Below, in pieces: positions 6,844 through 9,460 of a DNA stretch of 9,460 nucleotides. The stretch spans positions 1 through 9,460 of the forward strand of contig CAOKJJ010000186.1 of assembly GCA_948468465.1 (NCBI GenBank), in the 5' to 3' direction. The DNA comes from an uncultured Eubacterium sp. GTDB lineage: Bacteria; Bacillota_A; Clostridia; Lachnospirales; Lachnospiraceae. The position numbers and the translations under genes are program-made. Positions within the stretch are counted from its first letter, which is position 1. Every line of letters begins with the position of its first letter. The notes under the pieces were generated by a model that did no database searches, was not told the DNA's origin, and was given only the letters and a program-made list of their open reading frames with translations.

Positions 6844-8754
6844 ATGTCGGTGGAAGCATATAAGACAGCCAATAAACTGGCGCAGAAAGCATACCGCACA
6901 GCAAGGAACAGAGGCGAATATCCGTATTTGAGCGCACTGGATGATTTCCTTCCCTATGAGCGTACCGCGGGGGAAAAATATATCGGTGTCATTGAAATTC
7001 CTCTGCATTTAGTTGCAGGTACAAAGACGGCTGGCAGGCAGAATTCATTTGCCAACAATTTTATGCCATTATTGGATGTTGAGACGGAGTTTGCTTACAA
7101 GTGGTCGGATCTGTACGATTCACAATTAGAGGAAGGAATCAGGGATCCGATCGTGGCATATGAATATATGCACCGTTTTTACGTGATGGAAGGCAATAAG
7201 CGCGTCAGCGTGCTGAAAAGTCTGAATGCGGTAAAAATCAGTGCAAAAGTAACAAGAATCATTCCCAAAAAGACAGAAGATCTGGAAAATAAAATTTACT
7301 TTGAATTTATGGACTTTTATGATGACGCCAAAATATATGATATCTGGTTTTCCAAAGAAGGGTCTTATGAAAAGCTGTATCAAATATACGGCTACAAGCC
7401 AGGCGAAGCATGGAGCGAAGACAGCAGGACCGCCCTGCGCAGTGAATTTTTGAGTTTCCGCAAGATTTATAAGGCAAAAGGCGGCGACAAGATCCATATT
7501 ACATCCGGAGACGCATTTTTAGCTTACATTGAGATCTTTCCGGCATGGCAGCTGCAGTCAGGCAGCGAGGAGGAAATTAAAAAGAATCTGGAAAAAATGT
7601 GGGATGAGTTCGTGACGCTGGCGCAGAATGATTCCATGAAAATTGTTTTGGAACCACATCAAAAGGAAAAACCTGCAGCCGGACGTGCTATTTTAAATCG
7701 TATTTTAAGTGATACGCCTAAGCAGCTGAAAATCGCGTTTATTTTTGAAAAGTCTGTGGTAAATTCCGCATGGAACTATGCGCACGAGATGGGCAGAATC
7801 CACTTAGAGCAGGTGTTTGGAACACGCGTCAAGACCTCTATTTATGAACACGCAGAATTTACGAACAATTCAGAAGATATCATAGAGGCGGCGATCGAAG
7901 ACGGCAATCAGATTATTTTTACGGTTCCGGCACAGCTTGCAAGCGCAAGTGTGAAAGCGGCAGTCAAACATCCGGAAATCAAAATACTGAACTGCTCGAC
8001 AAATTCCAAATCGCAGTCAATTCGTACGTATTACTGCCGTATGTACGAAAGCAAGTTTTTACTGGGCGTGATAGCAGGTGCATTATCCGAAACAAATGAC
8101 ATCGGATATATGGCGGATTATCCGATCTACAGTACCATTGCAAATATCAACGCATTTGCGCTTGGCGCCCAGATGGTGAATCCGCGTGTGAAAGTGCATC
8201 TGCGCTGGAGTTCCCTGAAAATACAGCAGCAGGACTGGCCGGAAGACATCCACATTATTTTTGATAAAGATATGATCAATCCGAAGTATCCGACGAGAAA
8301 ATACGGCCTGTACCGGCAGCTTGCAGACGGACAGATTGAAAATATCGCGACTTCAATCTGTCATTGGGGAAAAGTATATGAGCTGATTATCCGAAGCATT
8401 CTTGAAAAAACATGGAAAGAAGAGGTAGAGAAAAATAAAAATCGCGCGTTAAATTACTGGTGGGGTATATCTTCAGGCGTACTGGAAATCGTATGCTCGC
8501 AAAAGCTGCCATACGGCACGAAAATCCTGGTTGATTTGTTAACAGAACTGATACGGCGCAAAGAGTTCAGCCCGTTCCAGTTTACCTGGACAAAACAGGA
8601 CGGAACAGTGACCAACGAGGCAGGAAAGCGTTTGGAGCCGGAAGAAATCTTCAAGATGAACTATCTGGCAAGTAATATAGAAGGAGGAATTCCTCAGCTG
8701 GACGAATTAAAAGAAGAAGTCAAAGAATTCGTCCGGCTGCAGGGGGGATTCTGA
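6844..8754 (+). CDS. Cytoplasmic BMP/PnrA-like binding protein with ParB-like N-terminal domain
   Basis: A 636-residue protein with two recognisable parts. Residues about 45-140 resemble the ParB/sulfiredoxin-like fold: an IPLHLV strand, then DPIVAYEY, FYVMEGNKRVSVLK (113-125, containing a GxxR motif like ParB box II) and a closing strand KVTRII. Residues about 294-580 resemble the BMP/PnrA (Med) family of nucleoside-binding lipoproteins: KIAFIFEKS, SAWNYAHEMGR, NQIIFTVPA, FLLGVIAGALSE, IGYMADYP and NINAFALGAQMVNPRV. The N-terminus (MSVEAYKTANK) has no signal peptide or lipobox Cys, and no permease genes are adjacent, so it is probably cytoplasmic and not part of an ABC importer. The middle (about 140-290) is mixed helical and unassigned. 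It is followed by a metallophosphoesterase gene with a one-base overlap. Known PnrA proteins bind purine nucleosides. A nucleoside-sensing role here is inference. The BMP assignment is firm, the ParB-like one moderate. Confidence 0.83.
   Translation: MSVEAYKTANKLAQKAYRTARNRGEYPYLSALDDFLPYERTAGEKYIGVIEIPLHLVAGTKTAGRQNSFANNFMPLLDVETEFAYKWSDLYDSQLEEGIRDPIVAYEYMHRFYVMEGNKRVSVLKSLNAVKISAKVTRIIPKKTEDLENKIYFEFMDFYDDAKIYDIWFSKEGSYEKLYQIYGYKPGEAWSEDSRTALRSEFLSFRKIYKAKGGDKIHITSGDAFLAYIEIFPAWQLQSGSEEEIKKNLEKMWDEFVTLAQNDSMKIVLEPHQKEKPAAGRAILNRILSDTPKQLKIAFIFEKSVVNSAWNYAHEMGRIHLEQVFGTRVKTSIYEHAEFTNNSEDIIEAAIEDGNQIIFTVPAQLASASVKAAVKHPEIKILNCSTNSKSQSIRTYYCRMYESKFLLGVIAGALSETNDIGYMADYPIYSTIANINAFALGAQMVNPRVKVHLRWSSLKIQQQDWPEDIHIIFDKDMINPKYPTRKYGLYRQLADGQIENIATSICHWGKVYELIIRSILEKTWKEEVEKNKNRALNYWWGISSGVLEIVCSQKLPYGTKILVDLLTELIRRKEFSPFQFTWTKQDGTVTNEAGKRLEPEEIFKMNYLASNIEGGIPQLDELKEEVKEFVRLQGGF
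8741..8749 (+). promoter_or_regulatory. Ribosome binding site for the phosphoesterase inside the fusion gene
   Basis: The G-rich AGGGGGGAT lies 4 bases before the ATG at 8754, within the last codons of the upstream gene. With the TGATG stop/start overlap it points to translational coupling. Confidence 0.65.
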
Positions 8755-9353
8755 TGAAAATATTACTGCTGGCAGATGTAGAATGTAAAGCGTTGTGGGA
8801 TTTTTACCGAAAAGAAGAGCTGGAAGGGATTGACCTGATCCTTTCCTGCGGAGATTTGAATGCGGAATATTTGTCTTTTCTGGCTACGATGTCATCCTGT
8901 CCGGTACTTTACGTACATGGAAATCATGACGCAAAATATAGTGTCAGAGCTCCGGAAGGCTGCATATGTATCGACGATAGGATATACGATTATAACGGAC
9001 TGCGTATACTGGGGCTGGGAGGATCCATGCGGTATAAAAATGATGACTGGCAGTTCACCGAAGCGGAAATGCGCAAAAGAGTCAAAAAAATGCGGTTTCC
9101 GCTATGGAGGAGCAAAGGATTTGATGTGCTTCTGACGCATGCGCCTGCAAAGGGACTGCACGACGGCGAAGACCTGCCGCACCATGGATTCCACATTTTT
9201 AATGAACTGATGGACAAGTACGAACCGGATTATTTTATCCATGGACATGTGCATATGAATTATGGACGGGGACATGTACGGGAAGATGAACGCGGCAAAA
9301 CACGCGTCATTAACGCATTCGAAAGATATGTCATAGAAATACCGGACAAATGA
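8754..9353 (+). CDS. Calcineurin-like metallophosphoesterase
   Basis: A 199-residue cytoplasmic phosphoesterase with a two-metal centre. Visible motifs in order are: motif I around Asp8 (ADVE, with Glu10 where most of the superfamily has the His of DxH), GDLN (Gly33-Asp34), GNHD (56-59), the THAP His129 and GHVH (His165, His167). Between them is the block LGLGGSMRY (86-94). The remaining metal ligands are intact, so activity is likely. I recall clostridial relatives with an acidic residue at the third position of motif I too, so this looks like a subfamily trait, not damage. It resembles small stand-alone phosphoesterases, some of which act on cyclic or phosphodiester substrates. The substrate is not predictable here. 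It overlaps the upstream ParB-like/BMP gene by one base and is followed 7 bases later by a terminator, so the two form a compact bicistron. Confidence 0.9.
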   Translation: MKILLLADVECKALWDFYRKEELEGIDLILSCGDLNAEYLSFLATMSSCPVLYVHGNHDAKYSVRAPEGCICIDDRIYDYNGLRILGLGGSMRYKNDDWQFTEAEMRKRVKKMRFPLWRSKGFDVLLTHAPAKGLHDGEDLPHHGFHIFNELMDKYEPDYFIHGHVHMNYGRGHVREDERGKTRVINAFERYVIEIPDK

Positions 9354-9360
9354 AATATAA

Positions 9361-9395
9361 AGAAACAGCAGCTTATTGGCTGGTGTTTCTTTTTT
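9361..9395 (+). terminator. Rho-independent terminator of the fusion/phosphoesterase operon
   Basis: An inverted repeat (arms 9361-9373 and 9378-9390, 4-base loop) pairs 11 Watson-Crick and one G-T pair with a single G-G mismatch. It is followed by an unbroken T run (9390-9395) and lies just after the phosphoesterase stop. Confidence 0.87.
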
Positions 9396-9449
9396 GGGTG
9401 GCTAAGCGGACGCCGGGTGAGGGGGAACTGGCCTGGCTTGCGGCTCCTA
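9396..9449 (+). repeat. GC-rich intergenic repeat, right copy
   Basis: This stretch directly follows the terminator T run and matches the complement of 1-52, with 42 of 54 aligned columns identical. It contains GGCTA, CGGACGC, TGAGGGG, GGCCTGG and CGGCTCCTA. The two copies are therefore inverted relative to each other across about 9.3 kb. No open frame is shared between copies because of a 2-base gap, so it looks non-coding. The rest of the window (9450-9460) shows nothing I can assign. Confidence 0.7.
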
Positions 9450-9460
9450 TTCCAGAATGT

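Noticed and set aside
1..9449. Inverted edge repeats as the ends of a transposon or composite mobile element
   Set aside because: The enclosed genes are housekeeping-like, there is no transposase or target-site duplication, and the repeats are short and only about 78% identical. A dispersed intergenic repeat is simpler.

Overview
This window reads as ordinary chromosome of a low-to-mid GC Gram-positive bacterium of the class Clostridia, most likely Lachnospiraceae. The reasons are strong purine-rich Shine-Dalgarno sites (GGAGG, GGAGGTGAT) 5-10 bases before each start, a TTG start, many TGATG stop/start overlaps, a class A penicillin-binding protein of clostridial type, and a heterodimeric exporter pair typical of gut Firmicutes. 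The genus is not resolved. All six protein-coding genes lie on the + strand and all are complete.

Layout. Positions 1-52 hold a GC-rich intergenic repeat read on the - strand. Positions 140-2239 encode a bifunctional class A penicillin-binding protein (glycosyltransferase plus transpeptidase). Its stop codon lies in a 15-base tandem duplication. Positions 2339-2944 encode a ThrH-type HAD phosphatase/phosphotransferase. Positions 3004-4797 and 4797-6734 encode the two half-transporters of an asymmetric ABC exporter. One composite ATP site is degenerate and the other is canonical, and the two genes overlap by one base. A strongly AT-rich gap (6735-6843) carries a consensus extended -10 promoter and overlapping palindromes.

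Positions 6844-8754 encode a 636-residue protein without a signal peptide. It appears to join a ParB-like N-terminal domain to a BMP/PnrA-type periplasmic-binding-protein fold. Positions 8754-9353 encode a calcineurin-like metallophosphoesterase, coupled to the previous gene by a one-base overlap. A rho-independent terminator at 9361-9395 closes this pair, followed by a second copy of the GC-rich repeat (9396-9449) in opposite orientation to the first.

How the genes work together. The first half is a loose collection of housekeeping and membrane functions: wall synthesis, serine/threonine-related metabolism and an exporter. The best candidate for an undescribed system is the last operon. There a protein built like a nucleoside-binding lipoprotein, but apparently cytoplasmic and carrying a ParB-like domain, is translated in step with a phosphoesterase from its own promoter and ends at its own terminator. 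A ligand-sensing or nucleotide-related role is inference only. The other notable item is the inverted pair of GC-rich repeats at the two window edges. I see no RNA genes, CRISPR array, insertion sequence or prophage genes. No gene-free stretch exceeds 300 bases.
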